Origin: Chenopodium formosanum
Taxonomy: Eukaryota > Streptophyta > Magnoliopsida > Caryophyllales > Amaranthaceae
Length of the DNA stretch: 64,000 bases
NCBI GenBank assembly: GCA_024500155.1
Contig: CM044877.1
Coordinates: 26,045,501 to 26,109,500 of the forward strand
Direction: 5' to 3'
The translations under genes and the position numbers were made by a program. Positions 44,231 through 55,793 of this stretch are shown here, piece by piece (positions within the stretch are counted from its first letter, which is position 1; each line of letters begins with the position of its first letter). The notes beneath the pieces are model-generated. The model saw nothing but the letters and a program-made list of their open reading frames with translations. It made no database searches and was not told the origin of the DNA.

Positions 44231-44476
44231 GTTTTCAAGCGAGATGGCATTCTCTAGCTTGTAGGAGGTCATCAAAACAATAAGTTACTTTCAGAGACGT
44301 GTGCTCGACGGTGCAAGATACGCATTTCTTAACTCTTTTATCTGTTTAACTAATGCTAGTTTTGCAAGTATCGGCGTTACAAGATTTATTTAGGATCGCA
44401 GAACGTTCTGAATCATTCTCCGTCCCTATCGATACTTTGACTTTTGTTTTCGAAACTCGCGTTTCTCCAAACTCAG

Positions 44477-44492
44477 TCAAAGTGGGGGCTTC
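44477..44492 (+). promoter_or_regulatory. Polypurine tract of the large Gypsy element
   Basis: AAAGTGGGGGCTTC directly before the 3' LTR. The inverted sister has the complement at 61528-61543. Confidence 0.75.
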
Positions 44493-46419
44493 TGTAGACA
44501 CCCATTTGTGTCTCCCCAAAACCAAACCCAGTGATGAGTACCTTTCGCGTCGAATCATAATCGAATGAAGTGAAAGTGTGGAAAGTCTAGTGTTGCAGAA
44601 AGTTTTTATTTCTTTTCTCTTCTCCCTGTTTTTGAAAACTTATTTTAAGAAAACAGCCAATCCAGTTTGGTTGGTCCATGTTATGGGTCCAATAGTAGTG
44701 TAGTTGGATGGGGCTTGCAAAGACCTTTCCAACGATATATTATAAGCCCAATTCCGATGAATATTGAGGAAGTTATGGCCAATTTACTAAACTGTGCCCG
44801 GTTTGAGCTTTATATGCGGCCCAATGATCTAGGGGAGGGCCTAATATGATTTATCATTCCTAATGCAATTAGGAATGGTTTTAGTCTTCTAGATTCTTCT
44901 AAAAGGTTCTTTTCATTCCTAATTCAATTAGCATTGATAAATTGACTTTTGTTGACTTTTCAGAGTTTTAATCAAAATCAAATAGTTTTCGAAGAAGTTA
45001 TATTATTTTATCCTCCAGTACGGTAATCGAGCTTGGCGTCTGACCCCAGGCCTTGGCGCCTGGAACCAGGCCTGGCGCCTGGCGCCAGCTAGCCAGGGTT
45101 GGCGCCAGCTTTGTTTCCTGAGCGTCAGACTCTGTTTTGTTAATTTATCTTTTTTGGCTGATTTTCTCTATAAACATCGTATTAAAAACCCCGTTTTTAG
45201 GGACCTACAATCAAGATTCATCAACAATCAGTTTTCATTCAACAATCATTAATTCTTTAGCGTTCTCTCTCTCATTCATCTCCTTTAAAACTTTGTTTTC
45301 ATATACAAAATTCCGCATTCGCAAGATCTAGAAACACCTAGCCATATTCGAAGTTGCCTTTGCCCTAGACGTGAAAGGTTTTAATTTCTGAAGGTTTGGT
45401 CCCAAATCTCTCTTTCAATTATTTAATTTGATTGTTTTGATTATTATTTTCCTTGAAGTTACTAACGTGTGTATTTTGTTATTAGAAAGAGGTACGAGGC
45501 ATCAAAGTAAGTACTTTATTGATTTATTGATATTATGATGTAGAAATCATGTTTACATTGTTGCTATGATATTCCTAGTGTCATGTCTAGGGTAATTTTA
45601 ATATTAAATATGATTGTTACGATGCTTCCTATGTTCTTCCTAATATTTATTCATGTTAGTATCATGTTAGGGTTAAAGATTTGATTTTTATTGCTTAGTG
45701 ACATGCTAGGGTTTGTTATTAATCTTGTTAGTATCATGCCTAGGATCTTGCTATGTTTATTATGCTTTAATATTAACATGAACATGATAATTATTATAAT
45801 TGTTATAATTTATGATGATTATGAATTTATGATTATTTTGATGATGATTATTGTTATTCATGTTTATTCACAATATTCATTATTATTATTATGTTGCCTG
45901 ATAGTTCTTATTTATTGCTTGATCACACCTTTTATGCATGTTTAAAGGGAATTGGTACTTGCAATCACGCTTAATAAGATAATTAATAATCTTGTTTAGG
46001 GTTAATTGTGATTATAATTCAAGTGATCGCCAATAATAGTTTGTTTGTGCATTAAATTCAACCAACGTAGATTAAACAGGTTTAGGGTAATTCTATTGAT
46101 TGCATGTTAGTCAGAAAGCGCACATTAATACGATCAGAATAAAGTAGAGGCCTATATTAGGGCAGGTTCAATCTCCTTTAGGTTGGATTTGTACCTTCAT
46201 CCTCGAACCCTTATTTGGTTCTAGACCATATGGAGTTGACGATCTCTTGGATCGTTAAGGGGTGTAACCTTCAACTTATGAACGGTTTACAAGTTTCTAA
46301 AACTTGTTGGCGACTCTTTTGCTCTATCTTCTTTCCCTTTGGACGCCACCGTACTTTAGTGTATGATCACAGTGGGGTTCAAGCTAGTGGGATTTAAAAG
46401 CTTGAAATTATTCTCTACA
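44493..46419 (+). repeat. 3' LTR of the large Gypsy element
   Basis: 1927 bp, TGTAGACACCC to CTACA, followed by the TSD CTTGC. It retains the GGCGCC cluster (about 45030-45110) and a TATA box (TATAAACA here instead of TATAAATA). Confidence 0.95.
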
Positions 46420-46794
46420 CTTGCCTTTTCTCTTCTTTGTGTTCGTGCCTTCATTATTTTCTTCTTCATTCTTTGGTGTAATTCAAGAAGAAGCTCCGTC
46501 GAAGTTTTGTCCTACCATAATGAAGCGACTACGAAAAAGTAAGGGTTAAATTTGATTTATCAAAATATAGACCCCATTGCACAATGAAAACCCCCTATTG
46601 CACTTCATTATATTTTTGTATCAAGTCATCATCTTTTACAGCAAAGTGGTCACATGTACTGTCTTCGTTATTTGAATACTTTATTTCAATATTTAGCGGT
46701 TGTAATGACAATATAGCGGTTTAAAATGACAACAACAATTATTCAAATGACAATATACCTAACTAAACCTAAACCTAAACCACAATATATCATT

Positions 46795-47174
46795 AGTCCC
46801 TTCGTGTTTTAATAAGTGTTACAATTTTACCAAACATGCATGCTGAGACATGACTTTGACCATTAATTTATTTAATCATATGTTAAATAAAATTATAGAA
46901 AAAATCATATTATGAATGTATACATTATAACGAATCCAACAATGTAATACAATATTATTTGTTTTTTTTTTTATATATTAGTGAATTAATCAAGTCAAAA
47001 CCATTATGAATAGTGGAAAAAGTCAAAGTGTAACACTTATTTTTGGAGAGCCACAAGGGCGGATGATGAGAATCGATCCCAGGATCACCTGGGACCGAGA
47101 GGGGAGCTCTAACCACTTGAGCTACCCTCACTCTCAAAGTATAACACTTATTAAAACACGAAGCTAGGGAGTAT
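46795..47174. mobile_element. Stowaway-like MITE containing a SINE
   Basis: Left arm: GTCCCTTCGTGTTTTAATAA followed by GTGTTAC. The complement of the right arm: CTCCCTAGCTTCGTG followed by TTTTAATAAGTGTTA. The arms are about 30 bp. The right arm was the target of the SINE at 47042-47135, which duplicated part of it. Confidence 0.6.
47042..47135 (-). mobile_element. tRNA-derived SINE (copy 1), 17-bp TSD
   Basis: Minus strand: GAGTGAGGGTAGCTCAAGTG resembles an A box, and GGGATCGATTCTC resembles a B box of an RNA polymerase III promoter. The duplications AAAGTGTAACACTTATT (47025-47041) and AAAGTATAACACTTATT (47136-47152) differ at one base. This is a retroposon and not a functional tRNA, since no cloverleaf can be closed. 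Confidence 0.75.
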
Positions 47175-47990
47175 AAAATGACAAGAAAATTATTAAAATG
47201 ACGATATATATCGTTAACAAATAGTATACAGTTTAAATAATATTCCTAAACCTCCAATCTTAAACCCTCATACTTTATTTCAACATGTAATGGTTGTAAT
47301 GACAAGAAATCCGTATAAAATAACAACAAAAATTATGAACATGACAATATACTTTATTAACCATAAATGGCAATAAACCTTATTAACTCTAAATTGCAAT
47401 ACATCTTATTAACCCTAAATGACAAGAAAGATTAATAAAATGACAATATATCTTGTTAAACAGATAGTGTGCTTTATGAATTAGATTCTTAAACCTCCAA
47501 CTCTACACTCAAAACTCTCTTAACCCATCACAATTACTTAAATAATAAATAATAATGCATATTGTGTGTCTAGTTTAATGAAGAAATGAGAAAACTCTAA
47601 AGTGAAAGGTTTTAAGGTTTGAAGTATGATCTTAATTACCAAAATTAAATATATGACAGAAGTACCAGTAGAAAATACGACAGTAACAAAAGAATATAAG
47701 GCAGTAAAGATTCAACAATGACAATAAAATACTTCCATTGAAGATGCAACAGGATTTTGAATGATGACAATAACTGTTGGATAATAACAATATATACCTA
47801 AAACTGACATTGAGTTTTTATATCACTAATTATTATACTAATGTTAGTGGTAATAGTTGCATGACAATATATATTACCTTATTTTTGTCATTTTTTCGGC
47901 GCCAAATTCAAAATTTCAATTTAATCTTAAAAATAAGTAATTGTGTCTTCTACTTCTACTAGTATTAAGACAATTCATTGTACTTTATTA

Positions 47991-48249
47991 CTACCTCCGT
48001 TTCAAAATGATGTTCCTATTTCGTAAATTGATGCAAGTTTTTACCCATCTTTGACCGCAAATATCTTTAATCTCAAATTAGTAAAAATTATAAAAGTTAG
48101 ATATTAATAATCTACTCACTAAGACGAATCAAATTAAACTGTATTTGTTTTTATAGATTAAGAGAAATTTAGAAGATTCTTTACTTTTGTAAAAAAAAAA
48201 AAATTCAAAAATTCCAAACAGGAACATCATTGTGGATCAGAGGGAGTAG
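47991..48249. mobile_element. Stowaway-like MITE
   Basis: Left end CTACCTCCGTTTCAAAATG followed by ATGTTCC. The complement of the right end is CTACTCCCTCTGATCC, then ATGATGTTCC. TA precedes the left end. About 260 bp with no coding sequence. Confidence 0.65.
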
Positions 48250-48491
48250 AATATCAATATTCTATGGACAAATAAAACAAATCAATGACAAATAAATTTT
48301 AATAAATGATATTGCAATAATCCAACCTTTAAATCTTTAAATGATATAACTTGATATAATTTATAAAATGAACAATTACAGACCACATTGATACCAACAA
48401 CAATTGTTTCCGCGCCATTACGAACAAGCCATTGATAGAGCTGAAGGAGAAAGAACAAATGAAAGAGATAGAATGACAAACATTTAGCAAA

Positions 48492-48601
48492 AAGAGTGAG
48501 GGGTAACTCAAGTGGTTAGAGCTTCCCTCTTGATTTTAGGAGGTCCTGAGATCGATTCTCACCCCGCCCTTGTGACTCTCTCTACACCCAAAAAAAAAAA
48601 A
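48492..48601 (+). mobile_element. tRNA-derived SINE (copy 2) with poly(A) tail
   Basis: GAGTGAGGGGTAACTCAAGT (A box-like), then GAGATCGATTCTCACC (B box-like), ending in CTACACCC and about 13 A. The flanks AACATTTAGCAAA (48479-48491) and AACATTTGGTAAA (48602-48614) form an imperfect 13-bp TSD. Same family as the copy at 47042-47135. Confidence 0.78.
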
Positions 48602-48614
48602 AACATTTGGTAAA

Positions 48615-49714
48615 GGAAAGAGAAAAAGGGTAATTTTTATGGGCCCCATCCCTTTGGTAATTTTTTTACCCCAAAACTCATTTACTATGTTTCATTTTCC
48701 TTTTTTTTGTAAGATGGGCTCTATCCCGTTTACTTTTTACTATTTAAATGGGCTCTACTCCGTCACAAAAGGCATCCATTTCTCTTTGTACTCATCAATT
48801 TCATAATGGAGTACAACACTCCATTACTATTTCCTCATGAGATATCATATCATAGCGATTACAATTCGACAACGATGACGCAACAACGATGATATGTTCT
48901 GCTACGTAATGTTATAACTACTAGCGACTTGATGGATTTGGTTTACATTAACTTTAGTTTTGTTTAAGTTATTTTGATTAACAATGTAATCTAAACTTTT
49001 AATCTTATTCCAATTTTTTTTTTTTTATTATTTGCATGTCTTTATGGGTTTTATATGGTTTTTTGAAATTATTTGTTTATTATTTTGTTAGATTAAAGTT
49101 ATTAATTCATTTATGAGTTGATCTAGATTTTTGAAATCTTGTAATTTTAATTGTTTTCATTGTACTTGTCAGGTTGAATAGGATTGAATGATGAAATTTC
49201 TATGTATATTGCAATGTTCTAGTAAGGAAGACAAAGGCCTATGTTTTTTTAATCTCACCTAGCTTATTTTAGCTTAATCTTATTATTCAATCGATGAATT
49301 TATACATTGTGCGATTATTATAATTGATTCTTTGGTTTTTATAATAATGCTAGATCTATCTGCGTTTTAAACAAAATCTAGTGAAGAAGAGCGAATATGA
49401 AGCACTCAAGTTATATCAACAAAATCTCAATTGAAAAAGAGCAAATATGAAACACTCTAGCTATATTATTGATTGTAACTATAATTGTAAATTTCCAATA
49501 TGTTTATATGTTTCAGCGTTAGCATTTCAAGGGATTGATTTTGTAAGTATAACATCATTGTTTTTTTTGAAGAAAGTATAACATAAGTTTGGTTATGAAG
49601 CATTTTTTAGACTGTAATTTACTACTTTCCTCCATTGAATAAAGCATAGAGATTCAAATTTCAATTTCAAATTTCAAGTTCAAAATTGAAATAAAAACAA
49701 CATTTAGTGGACCA

Positions 49715-49740
<26 letters not shown>
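48615..49740. other. Unassigned AT-rich spacer
   Basis: No gene was recognised. Contains poly(T) runs and one ultra-short retroposon (49545-49584). Part of it could belong to the CACTA element whose right end is at 50027. Confidence 0.5.
49545..49584 (-). mobile_element. Ultra-short poly(T) insertion with 11-bp TSD
   Basis: AAGTATAACAT stands at 49545-49555 and 49574-49584. The 18 bp between them contain eight T followed by GAAGA. Confidence 0.65.
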
Positions 49741-49747
<7 letters not shown>

Positions 49748-49749
49748 GA

Positions 49750-50027
49750 GAATAAAGAGACCCGTTATAAGACATCGTGGGTCTGTCAGTTATAACTAAG
49801 GAGACTTAATATTCAAAATAACGAGCCTCTTTTTCTTAATAAATATTCAATTTATACCTCACATAAAAGACCACCCATCTTTAACAACGGGTCTCTTTGT
49901 CTTTTATAGCAGACCGCCCCTTATGAGGGGGTCTCTTTATCAAATAAACCCTTGAGATAGAAACTCGTTCTGAGGCGGTCTCTAAAGCACATTTGGACGG
50001 GTCTCTTTGATAATTTTTGTAGTAGTG
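49750..50027. mobile_element. CACTA (EnSpm) transposon terminal region
   Basis: The complement of 50012-50027 reads CACTACTACAAAAATT, the classical CACTA terminus. Inside are repeated subterminal motifs GGGTCTCTTTGAT, GGGTCTCTTTGTC and GGGTCTCTTTATC, and the inverse GAGACCCGTTAT. The opposite terminus was not found, so this may be a truncated copy. Confidence 0.65.
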
Positions 50028-50039
50028 CTGGTTGCTGTG

Positions 50040-50530
50040 TGACTTTAGTATGTACCACTACACTAACAATGGTACTTTTAACTTTACATTGGACTACATG
50101 AATCGTAGTGTTACATTGTTGCCATATGTAGGGGGGGGGGGGGGGGTGTGGCCTACGTTAAAACTATCCAACATGAGTAGTAATTTCATGTCTTACAAAT
50201 GAACTAGTCCAGTTATTACGTAAGGGGAGGCATGGGTGTGGGCTACGTTAACTAGAGTGATGCATTTCGTACGTCTTTCAACACTAGTTGGGTTAGATCT
50301 GAAAATGCACCACTACAACTAGAATGATGCATTTCATACGTTGAAATGGACCACTCAAATCACAGTGGTACATTCAGTTTTTATGCTTGCCGTTTTTATT
50401 ATTCTTTATATACTATTGGTTTTAACTTCAATATGCACCACTACAAGCACAGTATGGTACATTTCATACATTGAAATGGACCACTATATTCGCTGTGGTA
50501 GATTCATGTCATATGTAAGGGGTGTGTATC
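50040..50530. repeat. Imperfect repeat array with ACCACTACA / ACAGTGGTACATT motifs
   Basis: At least three related blocks (around 50050, 50300 and 50430) share CACTACAA, ATGGTACATTTCATAC and TTGAAATGGACCACT. A run of about 18 G lies at 50131-50148. It carries no coding sequence. Confidence 0.6.
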
Positions 50531-50780
50531 GCAATACTGATATACTAAATTAATAGTACCACAAAATAATACCCAACACCTCAAAAAGGGTAAGATGTTG
50601 TGCATGACTATTGGGATTAGTACACCACAAAATGAGTCAGTAAACTTAAACCTTACATCAACAAATTTTGAAGCTGTCATTTTAAACATGTTACAAACTA
50701 CCAAAAAAAAGAAGTGTTTTGAACCTGCCATTTTCAACCACCAAAAAAAGTGTTTTAGCACCCAAACCAAAATTCCCACC

Positions 50781-52821
50781 TGTAGACACCTAAAAATGTC
50801 TCATCGAAACCAAATCCGATAATGAACAACTTTTCACTGTCATTATTGGTCGGGTTGAGTACCTAACCTTTGGAGTGCTTAAATCCATATTTAATCCCAA
50901 TACATTTCATAAACCAACCCAATTCCTAGCCCATTTCCTCAAACCATAACTTTTTTCCTCTTTTCGTGCCTTTAAACCCAAAATAATTCATTTTGTGTCC
51001 CTTAAAATCATTCATTTCATGTCCTTTTTATAAAAATGTTTATACCATTTTATTTTGGTCCATAATCTGGGTCCAATGATTAAATATTTGGATGGGGTTT
51101 GAAAATATCTTTCCAACGATATATTATAAGCCCAAATCCAAGTTATAACGAATAAGTTATGGTCAAAATAGTAAACTAAGTCTAAACCGAACCTAAGCCC
51201 ACCTTAGCTACGACTCAATGATCATGTAAAAGGGTCCAAAGGATTTAATACCATTCCTAAACCAATTAGGGTTAATTGGAAGTTTCTATAAGTTTCTAAA
51301 CAATCTTAATTATCCTTTTTGAAAAGATAAGATTAAAAAGTTTGAAATTGAATGAAACTCCTCCTTTTGAAAGTCCTAATTCTATCTGAATTGAAAGACG
51401 TTCAAAGATAGTCAGATGTAATTTTCGTGCCTCATAGTTTTTCTCTAAATATTAGATGGTTGGATAGCCCTTGAAATTATCTTTTCAATGATATATTATA
51501 ATATTAATTCCGAGCTATAACGAAAAAGATATAAAAGAAATACAAAACTCTATTCAAAACTAACAATGTCCCACTATTTCGGCTATATCTTTTATTATAC
51601 AAACTATTTTAATTTGCTTCTAATTGGGTTAGAAAGTAGACTTTAAGAGCTTTCGAAAGACATATTATTTATCTTATTCCTATTTCTGGATCAAAAGATA
51701 TGATAAAAAAAAAATCTCAAAAACTGCTGCCTATCGCAAGAGTTTTATTCCGATTCGAATTCGGATCTTATCTTGATTCATCGACCCTTCTCTTTATAAA
51801 TAGAAGTCATATAACCTCTTTTTCAATCATCAAAAATCTTGATCACAAAATCATTCTCTTCTCTCTCTTTAGCCTAAACACTAGCCTCCTTATTCTTCCA
51901 TAATAATTCCCCTTGCACTCCCAGGAGTCCATACAATACCCGAAGTTCTATACTTAAACCAAGGCGTGAAAGGAATAATTAACTAAGGGTTTGGACCAAT
52001 TAAATCAACTCTACTTTTTATTTAATTTAATTTTCATTTGATTTATATATTTATTGAAGTTACTAACAGTTTATTCATGATGTAGCAATTCAAGGAAACG
52101 CGGAAAGTGAGTAATTAAGTGAAGTGAGTAATTAATCACTTAATTAATCTTATTTTTATTATTGTTGCTAGTATCATGATTAGATTTATTATGATTTGAT
52201 TTGGCTAAAAAATTATTGTTGAATTGCTTCCAATATTAATGTTGATTATATTTGTTGATCATTATATTGTATGTTTTAAGGGAATATGTAATCAAAAATC
52301 ACGTATAATAAGATAATTTGGACAACCAATTTAAGTTCCTTTTTAATCTTGTTGTTTAATCAAGTGATCATGATATTTTAGAATTATGTTTTGCATTAAT
52401 ATTCAACCAATTTAACATAATAATAGTTTGGAGCAAATTGAATCTTTGTTTACATGACTTTGAGATCGTAGGAAATACTTTTCCCTATAAGAATCGAGTA
52501 GAGACCAATGAATGTAACTCCATGACTCACTTTGTACCATCATCCCCGATCCTCCTTTCGTGGTTCTGAACCATATGGAGTTAGTAATCTCATGGATTAT
52601 GAATGGGGTGTAATCTTCACGGGTCAATCGTTGCTGCCTTTCGTTGTCCCTTATCGCGGTTGCCTTCTATGATCCGTGAATGGTTTACAAGTTCCTTAAA
52701 AACTTGTTGGCGGCTCCCTAATTTCCTTGTCCCTAATCATATAATGTTACTTCCCACTTCCTATGAGTGTCAAGCATATTCACAACATGCTTACATAGGC
52801 GCACTTTGAACGATGCCTACA
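50781..52821 (+). mobile_element. Solo LTR of a related Gypsy family, 2041 bp, TSD CCACC
   Basis: CCACC at 50776-50780 and 52822-52826. It begins TGTAGACACCT and ends GATGCCTACA. Parts match the big element's LTR, including CCAACGATATATTATAAG and the U5 end around GTTTACAAGTTCCT. A TATAAATA box is at about 51796. There is no internal region, so it arose by LTR-LTR recombination. The short frames in it are not genes. Confidence 0.88.
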
Positions 52822-52838
52822 CCACCATGTTGTCACAT

Positions 52839-54723
52839 TGTAGACACCCATTTGTGTCTCCCCAAAACCAAGCCCGGTGATGAGTACCTTTCACGTCGAA
52901 TCATAATCGAATGAAGTGAAAGTGTGGAAAGTTTAGTGTTGCGGATAGTTTTAATTTCTTTTCTCTTCTCTCTATTTTTGAAAACCTATTTTACGAAAAC
53001 AGCCAATCCAGTTTGGTTGGTCCATGATATGGGTCCAATAATAGTGTAGTTGGATAGGGTTTGAAAAGAGCTTTCTAACGATATATAATAAGCCCAATTT
53101 CGATGAATATTGATGAAATTATGGCCAAATTACCAAACTGGGCCTGGTTTGAGCCTTATATGCGGCCCAATGATCTAGAGGAGGGCCTAATATAGATTTA
53201 TCATTCCTAATGCAATTAGAAATGGTTTTAGTCTTCTAGATTCTTCTAGAAGGTTCTCTTCATTCCTAATTTAATTAGCATTGCTAAATTGACTTTTTAG
53301 AGTTTTTATCAGAATAAAAGAACGTTTTTTGAGGAAAATACGATTTATCCTCCTGTGCGGCAATTTCTATCTGATTTTAAGAAAACGCGTCAATTTCTTA
53401 GTCAGCGCCAAACGCCAGGTGTAGTGCCTGACGCTACGCTTGGCGCTTGGCGCTAGCGTTAGCGCCTGACGCTAACCTGGTTTTGCGCGTCAGAACTCTG
53501 TTTTCGATTTTCTATTTTTTTGGTTGATTTTATCTATAAATAGCTTCCTAAAAACTCCGTTTTCATTCACCAACTCTCATCAAGATTTTCTTGATTATTA
53601 TCTCTATCTCTTTTCTAAACTAGCCTTCTCTCAAATACAAAATTCCGCATTCGCAAGAAATAGATACACCTAGCCATATTCGAAGTTGCCTTCGCCTTAG
53701 ACGTGAAAGGTTTAATTTCTAAGGGTTTGGTCCCCAAACTCTATTTCAATTATTATTTAATTTAATTGTTTTGTTTATTATTTTCCTTGAAATTACTAAC
53801 GTGTGTATTTTGTTATCAAGTAAGTACTTTAATGGTTTAATTGATATTATGATATAGAAATCATGCTTAGATTGTTATTATGATTCCTAGTATCATGTTA
53901 GGATGTTTTCCTTAATTTGATGTTTAGGGTGACAACAATAAATTCCTAGTATCATGTCTAGGGTAACTTTAATATTAAGTATGATTAAAAGTATGATGCT
54001 TTTTATGTTCTTCCTAATATTTATGATTGTTAGTATCATGTTAAGGTTAAAGCTTTGATTTTTATTGCTTAGTGACATGCTAGGGTTTGTTATTAATCTT
54101 GTTAGTATCATGCCTAGGATCTTGCTATCATTATGCTTTAACATGATTATTTTAATTATTAATATTTATAATTGTTATTGTTATTGTGATTATTATTATA
54201 TTGCTTGATATTTATTTTTATTGCTTGATCAAGCCTTTTATGCATGTTTAAAGGGAATTAGTACTTGTAATCACGCTTATATAAGATAATTAATAATCTT
54301 ATTTAGGGTTAATATGATTATAACTCAAGTGATCGCCAATAATAGTTTTATTTGTGCATTAAATTCAACCAACATAGATAAACATGTTTAGGGTTAAACC
54401 TATTGATTTCATGTTAGTCAGAAAGCGCACATGAATACGATCAGAATAAAGTAGAGGCCTATTATTAGGGCAGGTTCAATCTCTTTTAGGTTGGATTTGT
54501 ACCATCATCCCCGAACTACCAGTCATGGTTCAAGACCTTTTGGAGTTAACGATCTCTTGGCTCGTTAAGGGGTGTAACCTTCACCTCGTGAACGGTTTAC
54601 AAGTTCCTAAAACTTGTCGGCGACTCTTTTGCTCTATCTTCTTTCCCTTTGGACGCCACCGTACTTTAGTGTATGATCACAGTGGGGTTCAAGTTTGGGA
54701 TAACGCTTGAAATATTCCCTACA
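52839..54723 (+). repeat. 5' LTR of the second Gypsy element
   Basis: 1885 bp, TGTAGACACCC to CCCTACA. It has clear homology to the big element's LTRs, with more indels. Its GGCGCC cluster has mostly decayed to GGCGCT and GCGCC forms (53400-53480). It is followed by a primer-site sequence TTGGCGACTCCACTGGGG. Confidence 0.92.
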
Positions 54724-55793
54724 GTTTTTTGGCGACTCCACTGGGGAGGATTTCTATTTTAATTCCTGAAATTTATTTCGGCAATGATTTAGAATGAGTG
54801 GACGAGACTCGAAACGTTCTAAGTATTTTATGTGCGTAATTTTGATTAACATTATTGTCATATGCATAAAAAAGATCTCATTGGAAAGACCATCCGTGAT
54901 GAGTTATATGATTTTACACGTAGGAAATTTTAGGATTATCTTTCACAACTAGGACCGAAATAACACTGCGCGAAACTGGAAAATTTTATCGAGCACAGAA
55001 AGCTGCTGAGGCATGTAGGAATTAGCGTCAGCGAGCAGAAAATTAGTGCCAGAAATTTGACTGTAGCGCCAGACGACAGTTCTGTCGCCAGGCGCTACAG
55101 CCAAAATCCGGCGCCAATCTCTGTTTGCTGGCGCCAAATTCTTCCAATATCGAGGCAGAAATATGCGTTCTAATTACGACTAGTTTTTCGCATTGTTTGC
55201 TCGATCCTACTTCCTGATTGAGTTTTTCTCACTTTTTTGAAACCCATATGTGTTCTACATATGGACATAACCCTCTGGGAATTCATGCTCCATCTACTTG
55301 ATTGAACGCTCTGAGCAACAAAGGGTACATCCGAGATTGTTGAATTCACCTAACCATGGAAGCAAGTTTTTTCTAAAACTTGCGGTGTCCCATCCACTCG
55401 CCCCAACCCTTCACGGTTAGGCTTCTGCGCGGTGCATCCGGACAATTAACCATGGACCCTCTATTGACTAACCCATATCCCAAACTTTAGAGAACTAGAG
55501 CCATGGTTAGGTTGCAAACTCATTGCATCATATCGTGCCTTTTTGACTAATTGTGCATTATTTGTTGTGCATATACTATGTTTTCTTAACCGTTTGTTTG
55601 ACTTGTGCTGAGATTAAATAAATTAATGACTAAAAGAACTTTGCCTAATTAATTAATTAATTAATTAATTTGAGTAAATAAAGTTTAATATTTTAACCAA
55701 AATTGACCTAGTACGACTTTAGGCATACCCTTGTTGATTAATAACACCGAAAACAGTCTCAGATTGAAGCTTCAACAATGACGCCAAAGTTTA

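Larger units (their letters stand above)
25998..46419 (+). mobile_element. Complete Tat-lineage Ty3/Gypsy element, 20.4 kb, TSD CTTGC
   Basis: LTRs at 25998-27970 and 44493-46419 begin TGTAGACACCC and end CTACA. CTTGC flanks the element at 25993-25997 and 46420-46424. Pol order is protease, RT, RNase H, an additional archaeal-type RNase H (FDGASNQKGCGVGVLL) and integrase. The extra RNase H and the long region between pol and the 3' LTR are hallmarks of the Tat clade (Ogre, Retand, Grande). That region carries two antisense genes here. Sense coding is broken in many places, so mobility would depend on other copies. Confidence 0.95.
46690..47880. repeat. AT-rich region with dispersed AAATGACAATATA units
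   Basis: Variants of AATGACAATAT recur many times, including a local array near 47340-47460 with about 26-30-bp spacing (TTATTAACCCTAAATGACAA type). A short CCTAAA triplet array (46763-46781) resembles a degenerate telomere motif. No gene is present. Confidence 0.55.

Noticed and set aside
46760..46782. Interstitial telomere repeat
   Set aside because: Only three CCTAAA units, not the plant CCCTAAA repeat. More likely part of the surrounding AT-rich minisatellite.
47042..47135. Possible tRNA gene on the minus strand
   Set aside because: A- and B-box-like motifs are present, but the acceptor and anticodon stems do not close and a long TSD flanks it. It is a SINE. The same holds for 48492-48601.
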